Shown here: piece after piece, positions 22,538-31,588 of the stretch
How positions within the stretch are numbered: the first letter of the stretch is position 1
How the letters are laid out: each line of letters begins with the position of its first letter
DNA from: BM714 sp964484935
GTDB taxonomy: Bacteria > Bacillota > Clostridia > Peptostreptococcales > BM714
Length of the DNA: 40,268 nucleotides
NCBI GenBank assembly: GCA_964484935.1
Contig: CAZAFW010000014.1
Span: 1 to 40,268 of the forward strand
Reading direction: 5' to 3'
Translations under genes and position numbers: made by a program
The notes under the pieces: model-generated
What the model was told of the DNA's origin: nothing
The model's database searches: none
Seen by the model: the letters and a program-made list of their open reading frames with translations, nothing else

Positions 22538-23188
22538 TCAATATATCAATTCCATCGGAAAATCGACCAGGTCCTCAACAACATGGTCGGCCATATAAAG
22601 GATCTCTTTATTGCCGACGCCTATTGCAAGCATTCCGGCTCTTTTGGCGGCTTCTATTCCGGAAATTGCATCCTCAAATACTGCGCACCTATTGTTTTCA
22701 ACTCCAAGCGCCTCCGCCCCCCTTAAAAATACTTCAGGGTCGGGTTTTGCCCGTTTAACGGAATTGCCGTCGACTACGGCGTCAAAATATTTGTAAAGAC
22801 CTGTAGCCTCAAGTATGTCGGGAGCATTCCTGCTTGCCGAACCCAGCCCTATTTTCAGTCCCTTTTCCTTCAAGAGTTTCAAGAGTTCGACGGCACCCGG
22901 CAGAATTTCATTCTCGTCCATTTCGGCGATATGGTTCCTGTAACATTTGTTTTTCTTCTCCGCCAGAATCATTTTTTCTTCCATTGGCAATTCCTTATTG
23001 CCCAATTGCAGTATGATGTCAAGCGAATCCATCCTGCTTACCCCTTTTAGCTTTTCATTGTCCTTTTCTGTAAACTCGATGCCGAGTTCTTCCGCAAGTT
23101 TTTCCCATGCAAGGAAGTGATACTTTGCCGTATCGACCAAGACGCCATCCAGATCGAATATGCAGGCATCGTATTTTTTTTGGCCCAT
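22538..23188 (-). CDS. pgmB: Beta-phosphoglucomutase
   Basis: 216 residues, normal length. HAD-superfamily enzyme converting beta-D-glucose 1-phosphate to glucose 6-phosphate. Motif I is DLDGVLVDT with nucleophile D12 and acid/base D14; the cap domain has the substrate-specific GVSRMDSL segment; motif II is the GSASRN stretch, motif III RAKPDPEVF, motif IV FEDAISGIEAA. These together separate it from phosphoglycolate phosphatases. ATG with GGAGG eleven bases upstream. It is divergent from the maltose phosphorylase-type gene, whose product is its substrate, so the two are metabolically linked and may share regulation in the 200-base gap. Confidence 0.95.
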   Translation of the reverse strand: MGQKKYDACIFDLDGVLVDTAKYHFLAWEKLAEELGIEFTEKDNEKLKGVSRMDSLDIILQLGNKELPMEEKMILAEKKNKCYRNHIAEMDENEILPGAVELLKLLKEKGLKIGLGSASRNAPDILEATGLYKYFDAVVDGNSVKRAKPDPEVFLRGAEALGVENNRCAVFEDAISGIEAAKRAGMLAIGVGNKEILYMADHVVEDLVDFPMELIY

Positions 23189-23311
23189 GGGTTTTTGCCT
23201 CCTCCGACTGCCTCTTTCCTTTTCGGTTATTACCCGTTTAGTCCGCTATCAACAACATTTTACAGCTTCCTTGTTAAAATACCAAATTTATTGGGGGTCT
23301 TCAATTTATTT

Positions 23312-23338
23312 TTGCTGACCGTTTCTATTTGATATAAT
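23312..23338 (+). promoter_or_regulatory. Candidate promoter for the GH65 gene at 23392
   Basis: Perfect TATAAT at 23333-23338. The best -35 (TTGCTG at 23312) is only 15 bases away, so the -35 is poor and an activator may help. Confidence 0.4.
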
Positions 23339-23391
23339 TCAATTGAAGGATGATTTGACTAACTGGTTCTTTTGCGCGAGGAGTGATTCTT

Positions 23392-25692
23392 TTGACAAGC
23401 TATTTCGAATTGGACCCTTGGAAAATTGTGCAAAACGGTTTTAACCCCCAAAATAATCTGATGTGCGAGAGCATAATGAGCCTCGCAAACGGCCGTTTCG
23501 GCCTTAGGGGCAACTTCGAAGAAAAATACAGCGGAAAGTCACTAAGAGGCACCTATATAGCCGGGGTATACTATCCCGACAAAACCAAGGTCGGCTGGTG
23601 GAAAAACGGTTATCCGGAGCATTTCCACAAGGTCCTGAACAGTGCCAATCTTATCGGAGCAAATATTGAAATCGATTCGGAGCCGCTTGACCTCGACATG
23701 GACAGACCTTTTAGTTTCAGAAGAACTCTGGATATGAAATCGGGCATTCTGACCCGGTCATTCGAGATAAGGAAGAAGGGGAACCATCTGAGAATAGAGT
23801 TCGAGCGATTTGTCCACATGGCCCGGAGGGAAGCCCTTCTGCTCCGCTGCAGGGTCACGGCCCTTTCAGGCAAACCCGAAGTAACAATCAGCGCTTTCAT
23901 AGACGGAAATGTCCGTAACTGCGACTCCAACTACAACGAAAATTTTTGGCTTCCGATCGACCAATCGGCGGCAAGGGATTTCTGCCACATTACCCTTGAA
24001 ACCAAGAAAACGGGATTTGCAGTCACTTCCAACCAAAGCTGTGAATTCCTGTTCGGCGACCGAATTATTGACGACACGCTTGTGATTGACCAAGATCTTT
24101 TGGTCGGTCGAAAGGCTGCCTGTTCAATGAAGAAAAACGACACCTTTACAATGACCAAGTTTGTCACCGTGACAAGCAGCCGCTATTTCGACAAGGAACA
24201 GCTTGTTACAACGGCAAGAAAACTCAACGAAAAAATCCGCGGTCTTGGATACGACTTTCTTCGGCTGGAGCACACTGAACGCTGGCGGGAGATTTGGAAT
24301 CATTCCGATGTAGGGATTGACGGCGACGTTGCCGCCCAGCAGGGAATCCGCTTCAACATTTTCAACCTTAGGCAAACCTATACAGGTGACGACCCTCGCC
24401 TCAACATCGGCCCCAAAGGCTTTACTGGTGAAAAATACGGGGGAGGCGCCTATTGGGACACAGAAGCCTTTTGCCTTCCCTTCTATTTGGGCACAAGCAG
24501 TGAAGAAACGGCAAGGGACCTCTTGCGCTACAGATACAAGCACCTTGAAAAAGCCAAGGAAAACGCCAAAGCTCTGGGGCTTGAGGGCGCTCTCTACCCC
24601 ATGGTCACAATGAACGGTGAAGAATCCCACAACGAATGGGAAATCACATTCGAGGAGATACATCGAAATTCAGCCGTCGCATACGCCATTTTTAGCTACG
24701 CCCGCCATACCGGCGACACAGGCTGTCTTTACCCGAAGGGACTCGAGGTTCTGCTTGAAATAAGCAGGTTCTGGGCGAGCCGCGTCAACTATGTCCCCCA
24801 GAAGGATGTCTACATGATTCTTGGCGTGACAGGACCCAACGAGTATGAAAACAATGTCAACAACAACTGGTACACAAACAAAATGGCTTGCTGGTGCATG
24901 GAGTACACTATTAGCGCGCTCCGCGGCTACAAGGAATCCGACCCCGAAGGCTGTTATGCCTTCACTTCAAGGCACGGCGTGACCGATGAAGAAATCAGGA
25001 AATTCAAGCATATAGTTGAAAATATGCATTACCCCCAGGACAAGGAGCTTGGTATCTTCCTGCAGCAGGACGGCTATATGGACAAGGAGCAGATTCTTGT
25101 CCAGGACTTGGATCCGGTCAATCTTCCGCTTAACCTGAACTGGTCCTGGGACAGGATTCTGAGGAGCTGCTTCATAAAGCAGGCAGATGTTATTCAGGGG
25201 CTTTTCTTTCTGGGCGATGAATTCACTCTAGAGGAAAAAAGAAGAAACTTCGATTTCTACGAGCCGAGGACCGTCCATGAATCGTCCTTGTCGCCATGCG
25301 TGCATTCTATTGTCGCAAGCGAAATAGGCTATGAAGAAAAGGCGTACAATCTGTACAAGAGAAGCGCAAGGCTTGACCTGGACAACATCAACAAGGACAC
25401 CGAAGACGGGCTTCACGTAACTTCTATGGCGGGCACCTGGATGAGCATTGTATACGGCTTCAGCCGTTTCAAGGTCAAAGGAGACACCATCCATTTGTCC
25501 CCCTTCCTCCCCGACAGCTGGAAAAGCTACTCATACCGGATTGTCTTCAGGAAGCATCTGCTGGATATATTTGTTGACGCAAAAGGCACAAAAGTTAAAC
25601 TTGTCGAGGGAAATCCCCTTAAGGTCTTCGTCTACGGGAACGAGCGCATTGTCAATTTCGGACCGGTGAATTTTTTCCCAAAAATAAATTGA
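23392..25692 (+). CDS. GH65 family phosphorylase, probably maltose phosphorylase
   Basis: 766 residues. Start chosen at TTG 23392 because GAGGAG lies eight bases before it; a GTG three codons earlier overlaps that site. The enzyme splits an alpha-glucosyl disaccharide with inorganic phosphate to beta-glucose 1-phosphate and glucose, in the cytoplasm. N-terminal segments LANGRFGLRGNFEEKYSG and DKTKVGWWKNGYP strongly resemble maltose phosphorylases. The general acid is E484 in VTGPNEYENNVNNN, close to the position known for the Lactobacillus brevis enzyme; the phosphate site HESSLSPC begins at H629. No signal peptide. It is divergent from pgmB and convergent with the glucokinase gene, and a second GH65 gene lies 6 kb away. 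Maltose is the best guess; other alpha-disaccharides are possible. Confidence 0.9.
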   Translation: MTSYFELDPWKIVQNGFNPQNNLMCESIMSLANGRFGLRGNFEEKYSGKSLRGTYIAGVYYPDKTKVGWWKNGYPEHFHKVLNSANLIGANIEIDSEPLDLDMDRPFSFRRTLDMKSGILTRSFEIRKKGNHLRIEFERFVHMARREALLLRCRVTALSGKPEVTISAFIDGNVRNCDSNYNENFWLPIDQSAARDFCHITLETKKTGFAVTSNQSCEFLFGDRIIDDTLVIDQDLLVGRKAACSMKKNDTFTMTKFVTVTSSRYFDKEQLVTTARKLNEKIRGLGYDFLRLEHTERWREIWNHSDVGIDGDVAAQQGIRFNIFNLRQTYTGDDPRLNIGPKGFTGEKYGGGAYWDTEAFCLPFYLGTSSEETARDLLRYRYKHLEKAKENAKALGLEGALYPMVTMNGEESHNEWEITFEEIHRNSAVAYAIFSYARHTGDTGCLYPKGLEVLLEISRFWASRVNYVPQKDVYMILGVTGPNEYENNVNNNWYTNKMACWCMEYTISALRGYKESDPEGCYAFTSRHGVTDEEIRKFKHIVENMHYPQDKELGIFLQQDGYMDKEQILVQDLDPVNLPLNLNWSWDRILRSCFIKQADVIQGLFFLGDEFTLEEKRRNFDFYEPRTVHESSLSPCVHSIVASEIGYEEKAYNLYKRSARLDLDNINKDTEDGLHVTSMAGTWMSIVYGFSRFKVKGDTIHLSPFLPDSWKSYSYRIVFRKHLLDIFVDAKGTKVKLVEGNPLKVFVYGNERIVNFGPVNFFPKIN

Positions 25693-25717
25693 TCTTCTTG
25701 AAAAATAGCCTGCATCA

Positions 25718-25762
25718 AAAAGCCCAATGGACGCATCAAACCGCCATTGGGCCGATTTTTCC
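25718..25762. terminator. Bidirectional terminator between GH65 and glucokinase genes
   Basis: Perfect stem GCCCAATGG / CCATTGGGC flanked by an A-run on the left and GATTTTT on the right, between two convergent genes. Confidence 0.9.
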
Positions 25763-25769
25763 CATTATT

Positions 25770-26699
25770 TTATTGTTGCATTTTCCTGGCAAGCATTGCT
25801 GCTCCTATAATACCTGCGTCCACTCCAAGTCCTGCGAGCTTTATTTCAGCGTGGGGAAAATCGCTTGAAAGCAACAATGATTCAACTTTTCCCTCGAGCG
25901 GCCCAGTCAGGAATTCTCCGGCATTGGCCAATCCACCGCCCAATGCTATGATTTCGGGGTCCAATATGTTTATGAGGTTGACTATGCCTATTCCCAGGTA
26001 ATGTATGAATCTCGAATAACTTTCGTTAGCAAGCCTGTCTCCATCTTTTGCCGCTTCAACGATTGCTTTTGCGTCAATCCCCTCCAAACCTTTCAGCGAA
26101 GAGGCTCCCGGCCCGTCAAGCAGCCTTTTTGTATGCCGCACCAAAGCCGATGCCGACGCAAAGGTTTCAAAACATCCGTTTTTGCCGCAATTGCAGTCAT
26201 AATAGTTTTCCCCTATCACCATATGTCCCACTTCTGCCCCCAGTCCGTTCGCGCCCCTTATCACCCTACCTCCAACGATTATTCCTCCGCCTATTCCTGT
26301 GCCCAGTGTCAAAAGAACCGCATTTTGAAATCCCTTCAGCACTCCCGCCTCATGCTCGGCCAATGCGGCGAGATTTCCATCGTTGTCTGCGAATGCAGCG
26401 AGTCCTGTTCTTCTTTCAATCTCTTTCTTGATATGCAATCGGGACAGATTTATATTCGGGCAATATTGGATGAAATCACGGTCTTTGGACACTATGCCCG
26501 GCACACCTATTCCAACGGCTGCCGCGCTTCCTTCAGCCCTGCATTTAAGCTCGTTTATCAAGCCTGCAATGTCGTCTAATATGGCCGTTTTTTCACGGTT
26601 CCCTTTCGATGGAATGCTCTTCCTATATGTCAATCGGCCCGATTCGTCAATCATTCCGCAGGCTATGTTGGTCCCTCCTATGTCTATTCCAATATTCAT
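25770..26699 (-). CDS. ROK family glucokinase
   Basis: 309 residues. Phosphorylates glucose with ATP to glucose 6-phosphate. The ATP-binding start is IGIDIGGTNIACGM; LGTGIGGGIIVGG, the catalytic DNDGN segment, and the ROK zinc motif in HMVIGENYYDCNCGKNGCFETFAS (key part CNCGKNGC) are intact. There is no N-terminal helix-turn-helix, so it is a kinase and not a ROK repressor. It starts six bases after the ABC ATPase stop and is co-transcribed with it. In context it would use the free glucose released by the two phosphorylases. Mannose or fructose kinase activity cannot be excluded. Confidence 0.92.
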   Translation of the reverse strand: MNIGIDIGGTNIACGMIDESGRLTYRKSIPSKGNREKTAILDDIAGLINELKCRAEGSAAAVGIGVPGIVSKDRDFIQYCPNINLSRLHIKKEIERRTGLAAFADNDGNLAALAEHEAGVLKGFQNAVLLTLGTGIGGGIIVGGRVIRGANGLGAEVGHMVIGENYYDCNCGKNGCFETFASASALVRHTKRLLDGPGASSLKGLEGIDAKAIVEAAKDGDRLANESYSRFIHYLGIGIVNLINILDPEIIALGGGLANAGEFLTGPLEGKVESLLLSSDFPHAEIKLAGLGVDAGIIGAAMLARKMQQ

Positions 26700-26705
26700 G
26701 TCGAT

Positions 26706-27818
26706 CTACCCCATCGTATGTTTTTCCTGATCGTTCCCATAAAACAATGATTTGCCGTCTTCGGCATCAAAAATATGAACCTTGCGGGCATCAAAGCCCA
26801 CAGATGTCTGATCTCCGATTTTAAGGGTTGCATCGGGCTTAACCCTTGCGGTTATATGCTGGGCGCCTTTGACTAGGTAAAGGTATGTCTCGGCCCCCAG
26901 ATGCTCTGTGACCTCGACGCTCATCAAGAGTCCCTCCGGGTCCATGTACACGCTTTCGGGCCGTATACCCAAGACAACTTCTTTGTTTGCGTAATCTTTC
27001 ATTTTCTCCGCCTTGTCCCCGGGAAGAAGCAGTTCATAGCCATGGAAACTCAAAATTGTTTCCCTCCCTTTTTTCTTTACCAAGGCGTCGATAAAATTCA
27101 TTTGAGGCGCGCCTATGAAGCCGGCCACAAATTTGTTTATGGGGTTTTCGTAAATTGTGTTGGGATCCGCAACCTGCTGGACCAGACCCTTGTTTATGAC
27201 GCAGATCCTGCTTCCCATTGTCATGGCCTCTGTCTGGTCGTGTGTAACATACACGAATGTCGTGGCAAGTTTGTTGTGGAGCTTTATGAGCTCGCTTCTC
27301 ATCTGCACCCGCAATTTGGCGTCCAGGTTGGAAAGAGGCTCATCCATCAAAAAAACTTTGGGGTCTCTGACTATGGCCCTTCCCAAAGCCACCCTCTGCC
27401 TCTGCCCACCCGACAATTGCCGGGGCTTTCTGTCAAGCAGTTCAAATATGCCGAGAGTTTCAGCAGCGGTCTTGACCTGCTTGTCAATCTGGGATTTTGG
27501 CATCTTTCTCAATTTCAGTCCGAAAGCCATGTTGTCGTAGACTGTCATGTGGGGATAAAGCGCATAGTTTTGGAAAACCATGGCTATGTCCCTGTCCTTT
27601 GGGGGAACTTCATTCACAATTCTGTCCCCTATCCTCAATTCTCCAGATGATATCTCCTCCAGACCTGCAATCATCCTGAGCGTCGTAGTTTTGCCGCATC
27701 CGGAAGGACCCACAAGAACCATGAATTCCTTGTCCTCAATCGATAAATTTGTGTCCTTTACTGCATGAAAGCCATTGGGGAAAATTTTGTTTATGTTTGT
27801 CAGTTTCAATTCAGCCAA
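26706..27818 (-). CDS. Sugar ABC transporter ATP-binding protein (MsmX/UgpC/MalK type)
   Basis: 370 residues. ATPase subunit of a carbohydrate importer: Walker A GPSGCGKTT (37-45), Q-loop FQNYALYPH, signature LSGGQRQR (135-142), Walker B VFLMDEP (155-161), and the H-loop in YVTHDQTEAMTM. The C-terminal 120 residues form the OB-fold regulatory domain typical of the MalK/MsmX group. Start is TTG with GGGTGAG six to seven bases away; the overlapping ATG is in another frame. It is divergent from the solute-binding protein and permease genes, which have no ATPase of their own. It therefore probably energises that importer and, as known for MsmX, perhaps other sugar importers in the cell. Confidence 0.94.
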   Translation of the reverse strand: MAELKLTNINKIFPNGFHAVKDTNLSIEDKEFMVLVGPSGCGKTTTLRMIAGLEEISSGELRIGDRIVNEVPPKDRDIAMVFQNYALYPHMTVYDNMAFGLKLRKMPKSQIDKQVKTAAETLGIFELLDRKPRQLSGGQRQRVALGRAIVRDPKVFLMDEPLSNLDAKLRVQMRSELIKLHNKLATTFVYVTHDQTEAMTMGSRICVINKGLVQQVADPNTIYENPINKFVAGFIGAPQMNFIDALVKKKGRETILSFHGYELLLPGDKAEKMKDYANKEVVLGIRPESVYMDPEGLLMSVEVTEHLGAETYLYLVKGAQHITARVKPDATLKIGDQTSVGFDARKVHIFDAEDGKSLFYGNDQEKHTMG

Positions 27819-28129
27819 TCATCTCACCCGCTTTTCCTGATTATTCTTTTTTATAATACCCAATACTTTTCTTTAATCCCGATTTTCGAATCGATTTACT
27901 ATGCAAGCTTTGCCTCCAATATCCGCGCCGCTCTTTTCTTTCACTTCCATTTGTCGGAATTTGAATTTCAAAGAGAGAGCCGAGTCCCATGCAAACACTG
28001 CATAGTTTGTTTAAACGGCCTGCACATGGGTATGTAATCATTGCCGGGGATTAAAGGCATTTCAACAAAGTTTCATGCGGTTCACACATAGCTTTATTAT
28101 TTTCCAATACTGAAGAGGAGGAATACATA
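27819..28129. promoter_or_regulatory. Divergent control region of the sugar transporter genes
   Basis: 311 bases without a gene between the ATPase/glucokinase pair and the importer operon. Candidates only: a plus-strand -10 TATTAT (28095-28100) with a weak TTCATG 17 bases before it, a minus-strand TATTAT near 27855, and near-palindromes GCAAGCTTTGC (27903) and GTTTAAAC (about 28008) that could bind a LacI-type regulator. No regulator gene is in the window. Confidence 0.35.
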
Positions 28130-29398
28130 ATGAAAAAGATTTTGTCACTTTTTTTGATGATGATGCTTATTTTCGCATTGTTTGCAGGCTGTCAAACAGA
28201 ACCAGATTCAGAATCTGTCGATGAAGGGACAGAGACAGAAGGTGAAGCAGAACCAGAACCAGAACCCGCCGCGAAGACGGTTGTAAAATTTGCGGTTCAG
28301 GCAGACCCGACCGGCGCGCTCGATGAGATAGCCAAGGCCTTCAACGAGTCAAGCGAGCTCTACACGGTTGAGCCTGTCATCATGACAAACGATTCAGGCG
28401 CCATGCACGACCAGCTAATCAACTCCCTGTCAAGCATGTCAGGAGAGTACGACCTCATTTCCATGGACGTCGTTTGGGCCGGAGAATTCGCCGCGGCCGG
28501 CTACCTGCAGCCGGTTGATCAATTGATTATGGAAATGGACTGGATGCCGACCGATTTCAACGCAGGATCCATGGCTTCTGGAAAATACAAGGGCAAGAAT
28601 TATGTTCTGCCGTATTTTTCGGATCTTGGTTTCCTCTACTACAGGGCCGACATAGTCAGCGAAGAAGACGCGGCAATGCTCGAATCCGGCGAATACACAT
28701 TTGCGGACCTGCTCTCTCTTTCCGAAATGTACAAGGGTGAGGAAGGAACCTTGTATGGACATGTGTTCCAAGCCAAGCAATACGAGGGACTCACATGCAA
28801 CATAAATGAATTCACTTCAAATTGGACCGATATCTCAGGCGGCCTGGAAATGATGAAAAAATTTGTTGACTCAGACGCCACTCCCAACGACATCCTGACC
28901 TATACCGAGGGTGAAACCCACAACGCCTTCCTTAACGGAGAATCCGTATTCGCAAGAAACTGGCCGTATATGAACGGAATGGCCGGCAGCGGTGAATACA
29001 ACATCTCCATCGACCAAGTCGGTTATGCGCCGCTTCCTGGCGGAGGCACCGTTGGAGGATGGATTTTGGGAATCAACTCCAATACACAAAACATGGATGG
29101 GGCAAAGGCTTTCTTGTCGTTCATTTCAGGCCCCGAAGGCCAAAAGATAAATGCTACAGTCGGCAGCTATATGCCGGGCTTTAATGATTTGTTGACGGAC
29201 AGCGACGTATTGGCGGCCAATGCGCTTTTGACCAATGCGGGATTCGCAAACGCCCTCTCCACAACTATCGCCAGGCCGGTTGTTGCCAACTACTCAGAAG
29301 TTTCAGATGTCATCCAAATAACTACACATGAATACCTGTCGGGCAATGGCGACTTAGACGAAGCCACCGACACCTTGACCATGCAACTCGAACAATAG
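28130..29398 (+). CDS. Sugar ABC transporter solute-binding lipoprotein
   Basis: 422 residues, with a strong GAGGAGG site. Signal peptide ends in the lipobox LFAGC (C21), so the protein is lipid-anchored on the outer face of the membrane. A Glu/Pro-rich linker (about 22-47) separates it from the family 1 extracellular binding domain: VVKFAVQADPTGALDEIAKAFNE, the SGEYDLISMDVVWAGEFAAAGYLQPV region, and the NGESVFARNWPY stretch typical of maltose/trehalose-type binding proteins. It delivers the sugar to the two permeases encoded downstream. A terminator-like hairpin follows, which would give more binding protein than permease. The ligand is inferred from the adjacent GH65 enzyme to be an alpha-glucosyl disaccharide or oligosaccharide. 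Confidence 0.93.
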   Translation: MKKILSLFLMMMLIFALFAGCQTEPDSESVDEGTETEGEAEPEPEPAAKTVVKFAVQADPTGALDEIAKAFNESSELYTVEPVIMTNDSGAMHDQLINSLSSMSGEYDLISMDVVWAGEFAAAGYLQPVDQLIMEMDWMPTDFNAGSMASGKYKGKNYVLPYFSDLGFLYYRADIVSEEDAAMLESGEYTFADLLSLSEMYKGEEGTLYGHVFQAKQYEGLTCNINEFTSNWTDISGGLEMMKKFVDSDATPNDILTYTEGETHNAFLNGESVFARNWPYMNGMAGSGEYNISIDQVGYAPLPGGGTVGGWILGINSNTQNMDGAKAFLSFISGPEGQKINATVGSYMPGFNDLLTDSDVLAANALLTNAGFANALSTTIARPVVANYSEVSDVIQITTHEYLSGNGDLDEATDTLTMQLEQ

Positions 29399-29433
29399 CA
29401 GGCAATTGTCAAGATTACTGTTCAATTACAACT

Positions 29434-29471
29434 GTAAAAGGGCTTTAGTAAAAACTAAAGCCCTTTTACTT
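29434..29471 (+). terminator. Intra-operon attenuating terminator
   Basis: Perfect 16-bp stem GTAAAAGGGCTTTAGT / ACTAAAGCCCTTTTAC with an AAAA loop and a mixed T-rich tail (TTCTTAC), between the binding-protein gene and the first permease gene. Partial read-through would explain unequal subunit levels; it may also protect the upstream message from decay. Confidence 0.8.
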
Positions 29472-29493
29472 CTTACAATCACAAGGAAAGGCC

Positions 29494-30741
29494 ATGAAAA
29501 AACTAATCGGATTCATTGACAGCAAAATTTCATATATCCTCACTCTGCCGGCAATAATTTTCATATTGCTTTTTTCAGTCATACCCATTTTCCAATCATT
29601 GAAATACGCTTTCTATGACTTCCAATTAAACGACCAGGGGAAGTCGGGCCTTTACACAAGCTCAAACTACAATCTCGCCTTGTACTCTGAAACCTTTGAA
29701 TACGTCCGCTACTATCTGGACATAGAAGAAAGCATTGTCCAAAAGCCGGAATCATTGAAGCAGATAGATTTAATCCGGAATGAATTAAAAACCTATGAAA
29801 GCTACATAAATGAAAATATCGCGTCAAACAGTCTGCGTTCCATAGTGGAGCTTGACGAAGAACAGACTCTCTATGTCATTGACATGAAAGACAACATATT
29901 GGCCGACCTTGAAACCCTTTACGGCTACGGCGACAGCTACTACGGGGAGGAGGACATGATGGCTGTGGCATCCGAGCTCGAGACCAGCATTATAAGCTCG
30001 AATTTCACAGGACTGGGCAACTTCAATAAAGTCATAGCAGATAAAAGAGTTCGGTTCACCATGGGAATCACTTTGATATTCACATTCATATCGGTTTTTT
30101 TCGAGCTCATACTTGGTTTGATTCTTGCACTCATAATGAACCAGGCCATACGCGGCCGCGGCATGATAAGAACCGTGTCTCTGATTCCGTGGGCAATACC
30201 CACAACCGTTTCCGCCATGATGTGGTCCTACCTCTACAACGGCTCAAGCGGGATTGTCTCCCATGCCTTTTCGGCGGCAAATCTCATTTCCGATCCCACG
30301 CAGCTTCTCTTAAGCGCTAGGGGCGCACTTACCGCAATCATAATCGCCGACGTTTGGAAGACGACCCCATACATGGCGCTGCTTCTGCTTGCCGGCCTGC
30401 AGGTGATTTCACATTCCCTTTACGAGTCTTCATCACTTGACGGGGCATCCAAACTACAGCAATTCAGATACATAACCCTGCCTCTGCTAAAGCCGTCCAT
30501 ATTCGTGGCGCTCCTGTTCAGAACTTTGGACGCCTTCAGAGTGTTCGACCTCATATATGTTTTGACAGGCGGCGGACCCGGCGGAACAACAGAATCAATT
30601 TCGGTATACGCCTACAAGGTGATGTTTGCACAAACCAGATTCGGTTACGGCTCCGCAATGGTCATAATAATGGCCGTCGCCGTCGGAATAATATCTTACA
30701 TATACATCAAGCTGCTAAATGTGCAGCTTGTGAACAACTAG
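29494..30741 (+). CDS. Sugar ABC transporter permease, MalF type, with P2-like insertion
   Basis: 415 residues, about 120 longer than ordinary six-helix sugar permeases. The first helix (about 13-40) ends with YAFYDFQL. The segment FTGLGNFNKVI, which normally follows almost at once, appears only at residue 171. Residues about 46-170 are therefore an inserted hydrophilic, probably helical extracytoplasmic domain (RYYLDIEESIVQKPESLKQ and similar). Six helices in all, with the EAA loop ESSSLDGASKLQQFRYITLP that docks on the ATPase, and the TGGGPGGTTES signature. In E. coli MalF the P2 loop lies at the corresponding place and touches the binding protein. AAGGAAAGG precedes the ATG. The partner permease follows after ten bases. 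Confidence 0.92.
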   Translation: MKKLIGFIDSKISYILTLPAIIFILLFSVIPIFQSLKYAFYDFQLNDQGKSGLYTSSNYNLALYSETFEYVRYYLDIEESIVQKPESLKQIDLIRNELKTYESYINENIASNSLRSIVELDEEQTLYVIDMKDNILADLETLYGYGDSYYGEEDMMAVASELETSIISSNFTGLGNFNKVIADKRVRFTMGITLIFTFISVFFELILGLILALIMNQAIRGRGMIRTVSLIPWAIPTTVSAMMWSYLYNGSSGIVSHAFSAANLISDPTQLLLSARGALTAIIIADVWKTTPYMALLLLAGLQVISHSLYESSSLDGASKLQQFRYITLPLLKPSIFVALLFRTLDAFRVFDLIYVLTGGGPGGTTESISVYAYKVMFAQTRFGYGSAMVIIMAVAVGIISYIYIKLLNVQLVNN

Positions 30742-30751
30742 GAGAAAACTT

Positions 30752-31579
30752 ATGAAATCCTCCAACAAAACCGGAAAACTGTTCCTGGCAGCAATATTCC
30801 TATATCTTCTGATTGTGATCTTCCCCTTCATTTGGGTCGCCGTCACGTCTTTCAAGCCCGAGAGCGAAATCTGGGGAGACAGCGCAATGAAACTTTTTGC
30901 GGAAGAATCCACATTGGAGCACTACCAGGCCCTCTACAAGGCTCACATATTCAACGCCCTCAAAAACAGTCTTATAATTTCTTCAATAACCACCCTGTAC
31001 GTGACCTTCATAGCATCGCTTTGCGCCTATTCGATTGCAAGGCTCAAATTCCGTTTCAAAAAGATCCTTCTTGCAGTAGTCTTGGCAACAAGCATGTTTC
31101 CACAGATGATTGTAGTGGGCCCCATCTACCGCGTTTTCGTGTCTCTCGGCTGGACGAACTCATACTTCATAATACTGCCCTACTCCATGATAACCCTTCC
31201 GGTGGCAATATTCATACTGATAACCCACTTTTCCAAAGTCCCGATCGAGATGGAGGAATCTGCAACCATAGACGGCGCCTCCAAGCTCAAGACCTTCTTC
31301 AGCATAATACTGCCCCTGGCTCTGCCCGGCATCTTCACATCCGCAATAATAACCTTCATAGGGGTTTGGAACGAATTCCTGCTTGCCTTGACTCTGAACA
31401 GCAACAGCAAGTATCACTCCGCGACCGTAGCAATTTCCTTTCTGAGAGGCCAGTTTCAAATATTCTGGGGCCAGGTGACGGCGGCAACCGTTGTGGTGAC
31501 CATCCCCACACTCATAATCGTTATCCTCTTTCAAAAACAGATCATCTCCGGGCTTACATCCGGAGCTTTAAAAGAATAG
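30752..31579 (+). CDS. Sugar ABC transporter permease, MalG type
   Basis: 275 residues, typical length, six membrane segments. Start ATG with TAGGAG seven to eight bases upstream, overlapping the end of the preceding gene region. Family features are FPFIWVAVTSFKPESEIWG after the first helix, LCAYSIARLKFRFKK, the EAA loop EESATIDGASKLKTFFSIILP and a C-terminal GLTSGALKE. It forms the translocation channel with the MalF-type permease and is driven by the divergently encoded ATPase. The second GH65 gene follows after nine bases, so import and phosphorolysis are co-expressed. Confidence 0.94.
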   Translation: MKSSNKTGKLFLAAIFLYLLIVIFPFIWVAVTSFKPESEIWGDSAMKLFAEESTLEHYQALYKAHIFNALKNSLIISSITTLYVTFIASLCAYSIARLKFRFKKILLAVVLATSMFPQMIVVGPIYRVFVSLGWTNSYFIILPYSMITLPVAIFILITHFSKVPIEMEESATIDGASKLKTFFSIILPLALPGIFTSAIITFIGVWNEFLLALTLNSNSKYHSATVAISFLRGQFQIFWGQVTAATVVVTIPTLIIVILFQKQIISGLTSGALKE

Positions 31580-31588
31580 GAGCTTGCC

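Noticed and set aside
25770..26699. ROK protein as a transcriptional repressor of the sugar genes
   Set aside because: No N-terminal helix-turn-helix; the protein begins directly with the ATP-binding IGIDIGGTN motif.
26901..27650. 249-codon open frame on the plus strand opposite the ABC ATPase gene
   Set aside because: The minus-strand frame contains all ATPase motifs; the plus frame is its shadow.
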